DNA of 26,649 bases, taken from NCBI GenBank assembly GCA_021160885.1, contig JAGHBR010000046.1:1-26649 (forward strand). The letters run 5' to 3'. A program made the position numbers and the translations under genes. Of this stretch, positions 7,693-14,302 are shown one piece after another. Every line of letters begins with the position of its first letter. Positions within the stretch are counted from its first letter, which is position 1. The notes under the pieces were generated by a model. It was not told where the DNA came from and searched no databases. It saw only the letters and a program-made list of their open reading frames with translations. The stretch comes from Caldisericaceae bacterium. Lineage in GTDB: Bacteria > Calditrichota > Calditrichia > Calditrichales > Calditrichaceae.

Positions 7693-9062
7693 AACCATTT
7701 TCCATTTTAGTTGTGGATGACGAGAAAATCCAGCGTGAATCGCTGGCTGGCTTTTTGGCCAAAAGAGGTTTCCAGGTTTTTAAATCCGAAAATGTTGAAC
7801 AGGCTCTCGATCTGGTGCGGCAAAACACCATTGATTTGATTTTAACCGACGTAAAAATGTCAGGCGCTTCAGGCTACGACTTGCTTCAGGCAGTCAAGGA
7901 ATTGAATCCACAGATCACAGTGATCATCATGACAGCTTACGGAAATGTAGAAGAAGCCGTGGCGGCCATGAAAAACGGTGCCTTCGACTACCTTACCAAA
8001 CCTTTGGATCTGGATGAAGTAGAATTACTAATTAATCGCGCTTTTCAGCTTAAACAGTTAACCGAAGAGAATGAGCAACTCAGGCAAAAGCTTTCTGAAA
8101 AACATCGTTTTACCAACATTATCAGCACCAGTCCTTTAATGGAAGAGGCTTTAAATCTGGCTGCTCGTACGGCCAACAGTAAGGCGGCAGTGTTAATCGA
8201 AGGGGAAAGCGGCACAGGCAAGGAACTGATTGCCCGCGCTATCCACTACGCCAGTCCCCGCCGTGACAAACCGCTGGTGGTAGTCAATTGCGCAGCAATC
8301 AGTGAGAATTTAATCGAAAGCGAATTATTCGGCCATGAAAAGGGCGCCTTTACCGGGGCTATTCAGACACGCGCCGGACGCGTGGAAGAAGCCGATGGCG
8401 GAACGCTATTTTTAGATGAAGTGGGCGATATTCCGCTTTCGGTGCAGGTAAAGTTGCTGCGCTTTTTGCAGTTTGGCGAATTCCAGCGTGTGGGCAGCAA
8501 TCAACAGCGTAAAGTGAATGTTCGCCTGATCGCCGCTACCAACCGCAATTTGTTACAAATGATTAAAGATAACAAATTCCGCGAAGACTTTTACTACCGC
8601 CTGAACGTCGTCAACATTAAAGTGCCGCCTTTACGCAAACGCAAAGAAGACATTCCTCTTTTGGTTGATCACTTCATTAAAAAATATGCCGCGGAAAATG
8701 GCAAAATCATCAAAGGAATTTCGCGTAAGGCCATGGACCTTTTGATGAAATATGATTACCCGGGTAATGTGCGAGAGTTGGAAAACATGATGGAACACGC
8801 GGTAGTTTTGAGCCGCACAGAAATTATTGATGTTGAAGATTTACCCATTCAAATGCAAACATTAAAAACGTCCGATGCCATCCCGCCTCTGGATTACTAC
8901 CACGGCAAATTCCGCCAAAAGGTTGAAGCCTTTGAAAAAGACTTGATTTTAGATGCCCTGCAAAAAGCAGATTACAATCAAAGTGAAGCGGCACGCCAAT
9001 TAGGCCTGAGTGAACGCAATTTGCGTTACAAAATGGCCAAATACGGAATTTCTAAACGTTAA
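7689..9062 (+). CDS. NtrC/ZraR-family sigma54-dependent response regulator
   Basis: 457 residues. Receiver domain 1-120 with acidic pocket D10-D11, phospho-acceptor D54, T82 and K104. AAA+ domain about 140-380 with Walker A G-E-S-G-T-G-K-E near 172, the sigma54-contacting G-A-F-T-G-A loop at 219-224, Walker B L-F-L-D-E-V-G-D, and the sensor region R-E-D-F-Y-Y-R-L. A Fis-type HTH ends the protein (N-Q-S-E-A-A-R-Q-L-G-L-S-E-R-N-L). It has every feature of a competent sigma54 activator: phosphorylation at D54 should drive oligomerisation and ATP-dependent opening of sigma54 promoters. Two such sequences lie next to it, at 5639 and 9323, and are its most likely targets. Start ATG 7689 overlaps the kinase stop. 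A 38-base fragment of the intergenic repeat begins right at its stop codon. Confidence 0.95.
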   Translation: MKPFSILVVDDEKIQRESLAGFLAKRGFQVFKSENVEQALDLVRQNTIDLILTDVKMSGASGYDLLQAVKELNPQITVIIMTAYGNVEEAVAAMKNGAFDYLTKPLDLDEVELLINRAFQLKQLTEENEQLRQKLSEKHRFTNIISTSPLMEEALNLAARTANSKAAVLIEGESGTGKELIARAIHYASPRRDKPLVVVNCAAISENLIESELFGHEKGAFTGAIQTRAGRVEEADGGTLFLDEVGDIPLSVQVKLLRFLQFGEFQRVGSNQQRKVNVRLIAATNRNLLQMIKDNKFREDFYYRLNVVNIKVPPLRKRKEDIPLLVDHFIKKYAAENGKIIKGISRKAMDLLMKYDYPGNVRELENMMEHAVVLSRTEIIDVEDLPIQMQTLKTSDAIPPLDYYHGKFRQKVEAFEKDLILDALQKADYNQSEAARQLGLSERNLRYKMAKYGISKR

Positions 9063-9098
9063 GAGTTTAAGGGTATAAGAGTTAAACGCTAAGGTAAA
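9060..9098 (+). repeat. Short fragment of the TAAGGGT-type repeat
   Basis: Starting at the regulator's TAA stop, the sequence TAAGAGTTTAAGGGTATAAG and onward resembles the TAAGGGTTTAAGGGTGTAAG run at 11035-11078. It seems to be a third, truncated copy of the same simple-repeat element. The following 130 bases (9100-9230) hold no gene; AAGGTAAA (9091) and TTTACCTT (9119) could pair as a weak stem. Confidence 0.5.
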
Positions 9099-9232
9099 AA
9101 ATTTATTTTAAATGAGTGTTTACCTTTCTGTGTATGATCGCCAGATAAAGAGGTCTATTTCATTGGACTGTACGATTTTTCTGCGTAATTTTTTGGAATC
9201 CGCGAGCAATCTTTTAATTCATACTTTACTGA

Positions 9233-9261
9233 TTCGGCAATTTCGTCGAGCCCGTTCGGCA
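9233..9261 (+). promoter_or_regulatory. Candidate upstream activator sites for the sigma54 regulator
   Basis: TTCGGCA occurs at 9233-9239 and again at 9255-9261, with matching flanks (TTCGGCA-R-TTT). The 22-base centre-to-centre distance is two helical turns, and the sites lie about 85-115 bases upstream of the predicted start, the usual position for NtrC-type enhancers. No matching copy was seen close to the 5639 promoter, so this is tentative. Confidence 0.35.
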
Positions 9262-9322
9262 GTTTAGGAATATTTTCAGGATTTTTCTGGTCTATTACCT
9301 ATTATTTACAACATTTAACTTT

Positions 9323-9338
9323 TGGCACGATTGTTGAA
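9323..9338 (+). promoter_or_regulatory. Sigma54 (-24/-12) promoter of the spy-like gene
   Basis: TGGCACGATTGTTGAA carries a full TGGCACG -24 element and TTG at the -12 position, with GG-N10-G spacing (GG 9324-9325, G 9336). The base after the -12 G is A rather than C. The predicted start near 9348 leaves a 45-base leader with the strong AAGGGAGG SD at 9379-9386. Confidence 0.65.
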
Positions 9339-9392
9339 CAATTAATAAACGAATTCAAATTAAAATGTTTAACCAAATAAGGGAGGTTACTT

Positions 9393-9884
9393 ATGTTAAC
9401 CAAAAGAATTTTAGCCATCACGGTTGTCAGTCTGTTGTTTATCGGCAGCATTTTTGCTCAACCAGGGCCAGGACCAATGGCAGCGACACAGGGACATCCT
9501 GGCCTGCAAATGTTCAAAGCGCTTAATTTAACTGATGAACAACGCAGTAAAATCGAAGACCTGCATCTGGAAATGCAGAAAAAGATGCTTTCCATGCAGG
9601 GTGATTTGCAAAAACTGGAAAAAGACTTTCGTCTGATGGTCATCGATGAAAAGGTCTCTGAAAGTCAATTGCAAAAGCAATTGCAGAAAATTCATGACCT
9701 GAAATTAAAAATGGCGCTCGAGAAGGCAAAAAATCAGCGCAAGATTCGTTCACTATTAACCGATGAGCAGAAGAAGAAATTTGACTCAATATATTTGTCT
9801 GGCCCTAAACTCCGCAAAGCCGGACGTGCCAAAATGATGCGTCGCATGAAACCTGGCCCCAAACATCAACCCCAAAGACCTTAA
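9393..9884 (+). CDS. Spy/CpxP/ZraP-like periplasmic LTxxQ protein
   Basis: 163 residues. ATG 9393 has AAGGGAGG six bases upstream. A signal peptide occupies residues 1-22 (cleavage after I-F-A). The mature protein has two LTxxQ-type motifs, L-T-D-E-Q near 46 and L-T-D-E-Q near 123, flanking a long charged helix pair, the arrangement of the Spy/CpxP fold. The C-terminus is basic (Lys/Arg/Met/His-rich), an unusual tail that could touch membrane or metal. Spy and CpxP prevent aggregation of periplasmic proteins or dampen a sensor; ZraP is a zinc-linked relative expressed under ZraSR with sigma54. The sigma54 promoter and adjacent activator make this the likely output, and perhaps feedback partner, of the kinase. 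A strong terminator follows. Confidence 0.85.
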   Translation: MLTKRILAITVVSLLFIGSIFAQPGPGPMAATQGHPGLQMFKALNLTDEQRSKIEDLHLEMQKKMLSMQGDLQKLEKDFRLMVIDEKVSESQLQKQLQKIHDLKLKMALEKAKNQRKIRSLLTDEQKKKFDSIYLSGPKLRKAGRAKMMRRMKPGPKHQPQRP

Positions 9885-9903
9885 ACCAAACACTACACGC
9901 TTC

Positions 9904-9933
9904 GCCCTTCTCAAAAGAGAAGGGCTTTTTTTT
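9904..9933 (+). terminator. Rho-independent terminator of the spy-like gene
   Basis: A perfect 9-bp stem GCCCTTCTC/GAGAAGGGC with an AAAA loop is followed by eight T residues, 20 bases after the stop codon. Confidence 0.95.
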
Positions 9934-10013
9934 ACCATTTTTCTTTTTCTTCGTCAAGTTTGTGCTACTTTCTTCGATTAAAATAATAAAAGTATTTAAA
10001 AAGAGGGAAATGA

Positions 10014-10910
10014 ATGTTTAAAAGCTTTAATTGCTTGATAATTTTGTTAACTATTTTACTATTCAGTTGTCAATCCAAAGTTGATTTTTTTAGTAAAAAA
10101 CCCGTTGACCGCATAGAAACTCATAATGAGCCGGCAATTCCTGAAGAAATAAACGGAATGATATTAATTCCCGGCGGATGGTTTGCCATGGGTTCCAAAC
10201 AAAAGGCGGATGAACGCCCTGTTCATAAAGTTTATGTTAAATCATTTTATTTAGACAAATACGAGGTCACTGTGGAAGAATATCGCCGCTTTTGTGTTGC
10301 CACCGGCAGACGCATGCCCATTCAACCATTCTGGAATTCAGACAACCATCCGGTCGTCAATGTAAGCTGGTACGATGCCAGGGCTTACGCAAAATGGGCA
10401 TGCAAACGTCTCCCTACAGAAGCAGAATGGGAATATGCAGCCAGAGCAGGGGGCAAAAATTTATCATATCCGCTCAAGGTAGAACGGGCTTACATTAAGT
10501 CATACGGAAATATTGCAGATTTTTCATTGTTTCAAAAAGAGTATCGTCGGACGGTGCTCAATAATTACGAAGATGGTTTTCCTTACACTTCGCCTGTTGG
10601 TTACTTTCCTCCAAATCCTTTTGGAATTTACGATTTGGAGGGAAATGTTTTAGAATGGTGTGCCGACTGGTATGATAGCCACTATTACTCCCAATCTCCT
10701 GCTGAAAATCCAACCGGTCCGGCTAAAGGCAATTACAAAGTGATCAGGGGAGGTTCCTGGAATCGTAGCGGCGAATACTTACGTACCACTTTTCGCACCT
10801 GGTACCCGCCCCAATGCACGTTTAATTTTTTGGGCTTTCGCTGCGCAATGGATGTAGAAGTTGTGCAACAACAAAAAAAGAGCAGCCCTTATTTAACTGA
10901 TCTTAATTAA
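10014..10910 (+). CDS. Lipoprotein with formylglycine-generating-enzyme (SUMF1) fold, catalytic Cys absent
   Basis: 298 residues. GAGGG lies just upstream of ATG 10014. Residues 1-19 form a lipoprotein signal with lipobox L-F-S-C19. The FGE-sulfatase domain (about 45-285) shows I-P-G-G-W-F-A-M-G-S, R-P-V-H-K-V-Y-V, K-Y-E-V-T-V-E-E-Y, P-V-V-N-V-S-W-Y-D-A, R-L-P-T-E-A-E-W-E-Y-A-A-R, G-N-V-L-E-W-C-A-D-W-Y and the final R-G-G-S-W...G-F-R-C. True FGE needs two cysteines shortly after R-G-G-S; here those positions are R251 and L256, so formylglycine formation is not expected. Cys-less members of the fold serve as binding or structural proteins, such as GldK/PorK of type IX secretion. No gldLMN genes are nearby, so that role is only a possibility. 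The gene stands alone after a terminator. Confidence 0.85.
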   Translation: MFKSFNCLIILLTILLFSCQSKVDFFSKKPVDRIETHNEPAIPEEINGMILIPGGWFAMGSKQKADERPVHKVYVKSFYLDKYEVTVEEYRRFCVATGRRMPIQPFWNSDNHPVVNVSWYDARAYAKWACKRLPTEAEWEYAARAGGKNLSYPLKVERAYIKSYGNIADFSLFQKEYRRTVLNNYEDGFPYTSPVGYFPPNPFGIYDLEGNVLEWCADWYDSHYYSQSPAENPTGPAKGNYKVIRGGSWNRSGEYLRTTFRTWYPPQCTFNFLGFRCAMDVEVVQQQKKSSPYLTDLN

Positions 10911-11013
10911 GCCCTTTTTTCTAAGAATCACACAATTTAGCCTGCCCAAAATTAATGCCAAGGGGGAACCTCTGAATTCCACATCAACTCACACTTGCCC
11001 TAAATAATTTAAA

Positions 11014-11099
11014 GATGATTGTAGCATGGTTCGTTAAGGGTTTAAGGGTGTAAGAGTATAAGGGTTAAGGGTAAGGAAGTACTGCTTGGAGTGGTTAAA
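11014..11099 (-). repeat. Right arm of the 86-bp inverted repeat
   Basis: Reverse complement of 5479-5564 with two mismatches by eye. It includes the TAAGGGTTTAAGGGTGTAAG simple-repeat run. Together the arms enclose 5.4 kb (5565-11013) holding the kinase, regulator, Spy-like and FGE-fold genes. The preceding 10911-11013 contains nothing I can name. Confidence 0.85.
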
Positions 11100-11425
11100 T
11101 ACCTATCCCTCTTACTCCCTTCCCTTTGTCAAAGTGAAGGGAAAACCGCAGTGCTGTTCTGTAAGAATTTACCTTTAAACGTGAAACCTTTGCCTTTCCC
11201 TGTTGGCAGGGAATGGTGGCCGAGGCGAAGCCGAGGTCGGGATGGGGCAAAACCCGAGTTGAGTTAAAATTAGGAGATACCTTGGAGTGCATCAACTGTC
11301 TCGATGCAAAAAACTCTTTATCGGATTTATTTTAGGCAACAGTGACATGCCCTTTTTAATTTCCCCCGTCACCGGAAATGTGGAAGGGGATTTCGTATTT
11401 CGAAATTCGAATTTTCTAATCTTCG
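11100..11425 (-). repeat. Composite intergenic repeat module (right copy, inverted)
   Basis: Read on the minus strand, the elements follow the same order as 5199-5478: a TTCGAATTTCGAAAT palindrome, TTTCCGG, TAAATCCGATAAAG, CCCATCCCGACCTCGGCTTC, a CCCTGCCAACAGGG hairpin, and the purine/pyrimidine hairpin at 11117-11141, which here has one stem mismatch. Identity is clearly lower than in the 86-bp arm. No ORF here has coding support. Confidence 0.7.
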
Positions 11426-11484
11426 GCCTGGATCGAAAATTGAATTGAATCACTTTGGAGTGCGTCGACTGTATCGATGCAAAA
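11282..11484 (+). repeat. Pair of about 29-bp direct repeats with internal stem
   Basis: TTGGAGTGCATCAACTGTCT followed by CGATGCAAAA (11283-11311) recurs at 11455-11484 with G for A twice and A for C once. Each copy can fold through TGCATC/GATGCA. The first copy interrupts the composite repeat; the second lies beyond it. Between 11485 and 11637 only the hairpin at 11561 stands out. Confidence 0.5.
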
Positions 11485-11560
11485 TACATTCAAAATTAAA
11501 AATTCAACATTCCCTGAGACCACTGGCTGCGAATTTTAGAAAACTTCCTTCAAAAGATGA

Positions 11561-11574
11561 CACGCTTTAGCGTG
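11561..11574 (-). terminator. Possible terminator of the patatin operon
   Basis: A 6-bp stem CACGCT-TT-AGCGTG extends by one flanking G-T/C-G pair region. Read on the minus strand it is followed by TCATCTTTTG, a poor T tract. It lies about 65 bases after the patatin stop codon. Confidence 0.3.
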
Positions 11575-11637
11575 CCAAAATTTTCAAACTCATTGAACTT
11601 CTAAGATATTGTTTTTTGGGGTTGCGGCTATGCTGCA

Positions 11638-14286
11638 TTAGTAATGAAGCCCAAGGGAAACATAGCCAATCGTTCGTCCGCTGGTTAAATGGCCAACAGC
11701 AAATTTCAAAGGTCCTAAAACAGTATCAACTTCCAGAGCTGTTCCAATACCGGAAAAGAAATCTTCTGAAGAAAAGACCAGTTGCGGATCGGGCCAGATG
11801 CCGCCAAAGTCATACCTGACCGAAAGGTAAAAATTCCTGAATATAATATTATTACTAATAAATTCTTTTAATGGAAGATTTATCCGGTACTCACCACTCA
11901 ATAAAAATAATTGCCGACCAAAATATTCATTTTCATAAAGTCCATAAAACTCATGCAGCCCCCCCAGTCTGAAATTTTCTGAAAAAGGCAAGCTACGGTC
12001 GGCAACGCCAAAAAATGTTCGGATGTGCCAGGTGGCGCGATTTTTAAAAGTGTAATAGCCTTCCAAATTAACAAAAATTTTTGTGTAGGGCTCCGTGCTG
12101 CCTAAAACCAACTTATTACCCGATTCCCAGGCCCAGTAATTGTTAATACCTCTGGTAGGGAAATCGATCCGATCACGTTTATCTGCCACGGCTCTTACCG
12201 CAAAAGTTCGCAATTCAATATTTTGCGGATAGGCAAAGCTTCCCTCCTGTACCATGTCCTTTACGTTTTCATGGCGTAGTTCAACAATAAATTGTCCCAG
12301 CCTTTTGAGTTGTTGTCCCACCTGAAAACGAGCACCTCGTCGTTCTTCCCGGTAGCTGCCAGAGCTGCCGTCTGGATTTTTGATAGGATTAATCTGCCAG
12401 GTGTAATAGCCTTGTAAATCAAACGTCAGGTAGGTGGTAAAAATACGGTCGTCTCTCAGTTTAAAGCCCAATTTGCCATCCCTGTTGCCAAAACGGCCAA
12501 CGAACATGGCCTTTACACCAAGTCCCAGTAAAGATTCATCTCCAAACTCAAGATAAATTTGCGCTTTACGATCGGTATCGTACTTTCCGCCCAGACGCAT
12601 GACCATGATCGATTTTTCTTTGACTCTTACAATCAGGCGATAGGTAGGCTTCGTTTCAACTATATCCACCGTTACACGCTCGAACAATTGGGTAGCATAA
12701 ACATTGCGAATAGCCTGGGCAATGTTTTTCCAGTTAAAGACTTTGCCTTTTTGCCGGCCGAATTCACGGGCAATAACATAGTCTCTTATTTTTTCATTGC
12801 CCGAAATTTCAATATCACTGACCAGACCTTCATTAATGTGGATGGTCAGCGTTTGGTTTTCTCCATTCCAGAAAAGACTATCTACTTGCATTAAAGAAAA
12901 ACCATCATCCCGATACAAGTCCGTAATATGCTTTAAATCTTCCCGAAGAAAAGCAATATTCAAAGGTCGCTTTTCACGCAATAACATTAACGACCTTAGC
13001 GTTGGTTCGTCTTTTTCTTTTAAACCTTCAAACTTAAGGCTTCTAATATCAGGGAACTTCTCTAACTTAATTAAAAATTGCACTGAATCAACTGAAGTAT
13101 CAGCAAAAACCGCAATTTGACGGTATTTGCCTGTTTCGGTAATTTGTTGCACCGATTCCAGAATTTGTTCTAAACTCTGCCAGCTATTTTCCAGCGCACG
13201 AAAGCGGAGCAATTGTGCTGCTTCAAGCCTGGGCTGGTTAAAAAGAATTTTCTTTATGAAAATTTTTCGGTTTGTTTTCCGCTTTTTTTGACCGATTAAC
13301 CTTCGTATTTCAGCGATATGTTGCGTAGCGGCTTCAAAGCCCTGCTGAACCAGTTTTTCAAGATCGGAATAGTCATCATTACGCCGTGAACCAATTTTAG
13401 GTTCAATTAATACATCCGCATATTCCCTTTCAATCTTCCGTTCCAGCTCGGCCATGATGGTTGTAGCCTGATCGACAATTTGCCAGGGAGCATTGATTTC
13501 ATTTTTCTTACGTAAAGGAGAAGTAACATCAACAGCAATGACAATATCTGCCCCTTCGGAACGAGCCACATGGACAGGCAGATTTGATTTTAAACCGCCA
13601 TCTACCAGCAACATTGAATCTTTTTCAATGGGCACAAATAGCAAGGGAATGCTACTGGAAGCGTCAATAGCTTCGGCCAGGTTACCGCTTTTCAGAACCA
13701 CAGTTCGGCCGCTTACCAAATCGGTAGTAACTGCCCGAAAAGGAATTTTTAAATGATCAAAACTTGTAGTTGCCTGGTAACGGGCCTGCAAAATGATGTC
13801 TGTCAGGGTCATTAAAATTTTTTGACCTGGTGAAATAGCCACTGGAATAAAGGGCATGCCATTTTTAAAACGAATATTAATCAGATAACGGTCCTGGTCC
13901 CCCTTTTGTCCTAAAAACAGGGCCGTGCGTTGCGTTTTGTCCTGGTAAATCTCGTCCCAAGAAATGGAATTCAATATTTTCAGGATTTCATCAGTTGAAT
14001 AACCTGAAGCGTAGAGACCGCCCACTATGCTACCCATGCTGGTTCCAACAATCAAGTCAATTGGAATGTTGTACTTCTCCAGAGCTTTGATTACACCAAT
14101 ATGGGCAATCCCTCGCGCACCACCGCCGCTTAAAACCAGAGTAATTTTGGGTCGCTCAGCATTGAATCCGCTGGTCGTAACTACAATTTTTCCGTGACTA
14201 AATTGATATTGTTGTTTAAAGATTAATTCAGCAAAAACAGAAGAGTAAAATATTAAAACCAAGAACATCACTGCCCACAGACGCAT
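11638..14286 (-). CDS. Patatin-like phospholipase fused to POTRA repeats and an outer-membrane barrel (type Vd-like)
   Basis: 882 residues. ATG 14286 is preceded by AAAGGGAAA. A signal peptide (1-19) is followed by a patatin domain (47-300) with the G54-G-G-A-R-G oxyanion loop, nucleophile S83 in G-T-S-M-G, and D229-G-G completing the Ser-Asp dyad, so lipase or acyl-hydrolase activity is expected. Three POTRA-like segments follow (about 342-408, 413-485, 489-557), then a BamA/TpsB-type beta-barrel (558-882) ending in Tyr. Pseudomonas PlpD is the prototype of this architecture (type Vd), but has a single POTRA. The enzyme would reach the periplasm by Sec and be exposed or released at the cell surface; which side the patatin faces is not decided by sequence. 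It is 16 bases downstream of the DUF4175 gene, so co-transcribed. Confidence 0.92.
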   Translation of the reverse strand: MRLWAVMFLVLIFYSSVFAELIFKQQYQFSHGKIVVTTSGFNAERPKITLVLSGGGARGIAHIGVIKALEKYNIPIDLIVGTSMGSIVGGLYASGYSTDEILKILNSISWDEIYQDKTQRTALFLGQKGDQDRYLINIRFKNGMPFIPVAISPGQKILMTLTDIILQARYQATTSFDHLKIPFRAVTTDLVSGRTVVLKSGNLAEAIDASSSIPLLFVPIEKDSMLLVDGGLKSNLPVHVARSEGADIVIAVDVTSPLRKKNEINAPWQIVDQATTIMAELERKIEREYADVLIEPKIGSRRNDDYSDLEKLVQQGFEAATQHIAEIRRLIGQKKRKTNRKIFIKKILFNQPRLEAAQLLRFRALENSWQSLEQILESVQQITETGKYRQIAVFADTSVDSVQFLIKLEKFPDIRSLKFEGLKEKDEPTLRSLMLLREKRPLNIAFLREDLKHITDLYRDDGFSLMQVDSLFWNGENQTLTIHINEGLVSDIEISGNEKIRDYVIAREFGRQKGKVFNWKNIAQAIRNVYATQLFERVTVDIVETKPTYRLIVRVKEKSIMVMRLGGKYDTDRKAQIYLEFGDESLLGLGVKAMFVGRFGNRDGKLGFKLRDDRIFTTYLTFDLQGYYTWQINPIKNPDGSSGSYREERRGARFQVGQQLKRLGQFIVELRHENVKDMVQEGSFAYPQNIELRTFAVRAVADKRDRIDFPTRGINNYWAWESGNKLVLGSTEPYTKIFVNLEGYYTFKNRATWHIRTFFGVADRSLPFSENFRLGGLHEFYGLYENEYFGRQLFLLSGEYRINLPLKEFISNNIIFRNFYLSVRYDFGGIWPDPQLVFSSEDFFSGIGTALEVDTVLGPLKFAVGHLTSGRTIGYVSLGLHY

Positions 14287-14302
14287 TCTGTTTTTCCCTT
14301 TC

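Noticed and set aside
10014..10910. Functional sulfatase-activating FGE
   Set aside because: Both catalytic Cys positions are occupied by other residues and no sulfatase gene is present in the window.
5479..11099. Composite transposon bounded by inverted repeats
   Set aside because: No transposase, resolvase or target-site duplication is visible, and the arms belong to a dispersed intergenic repeat type.
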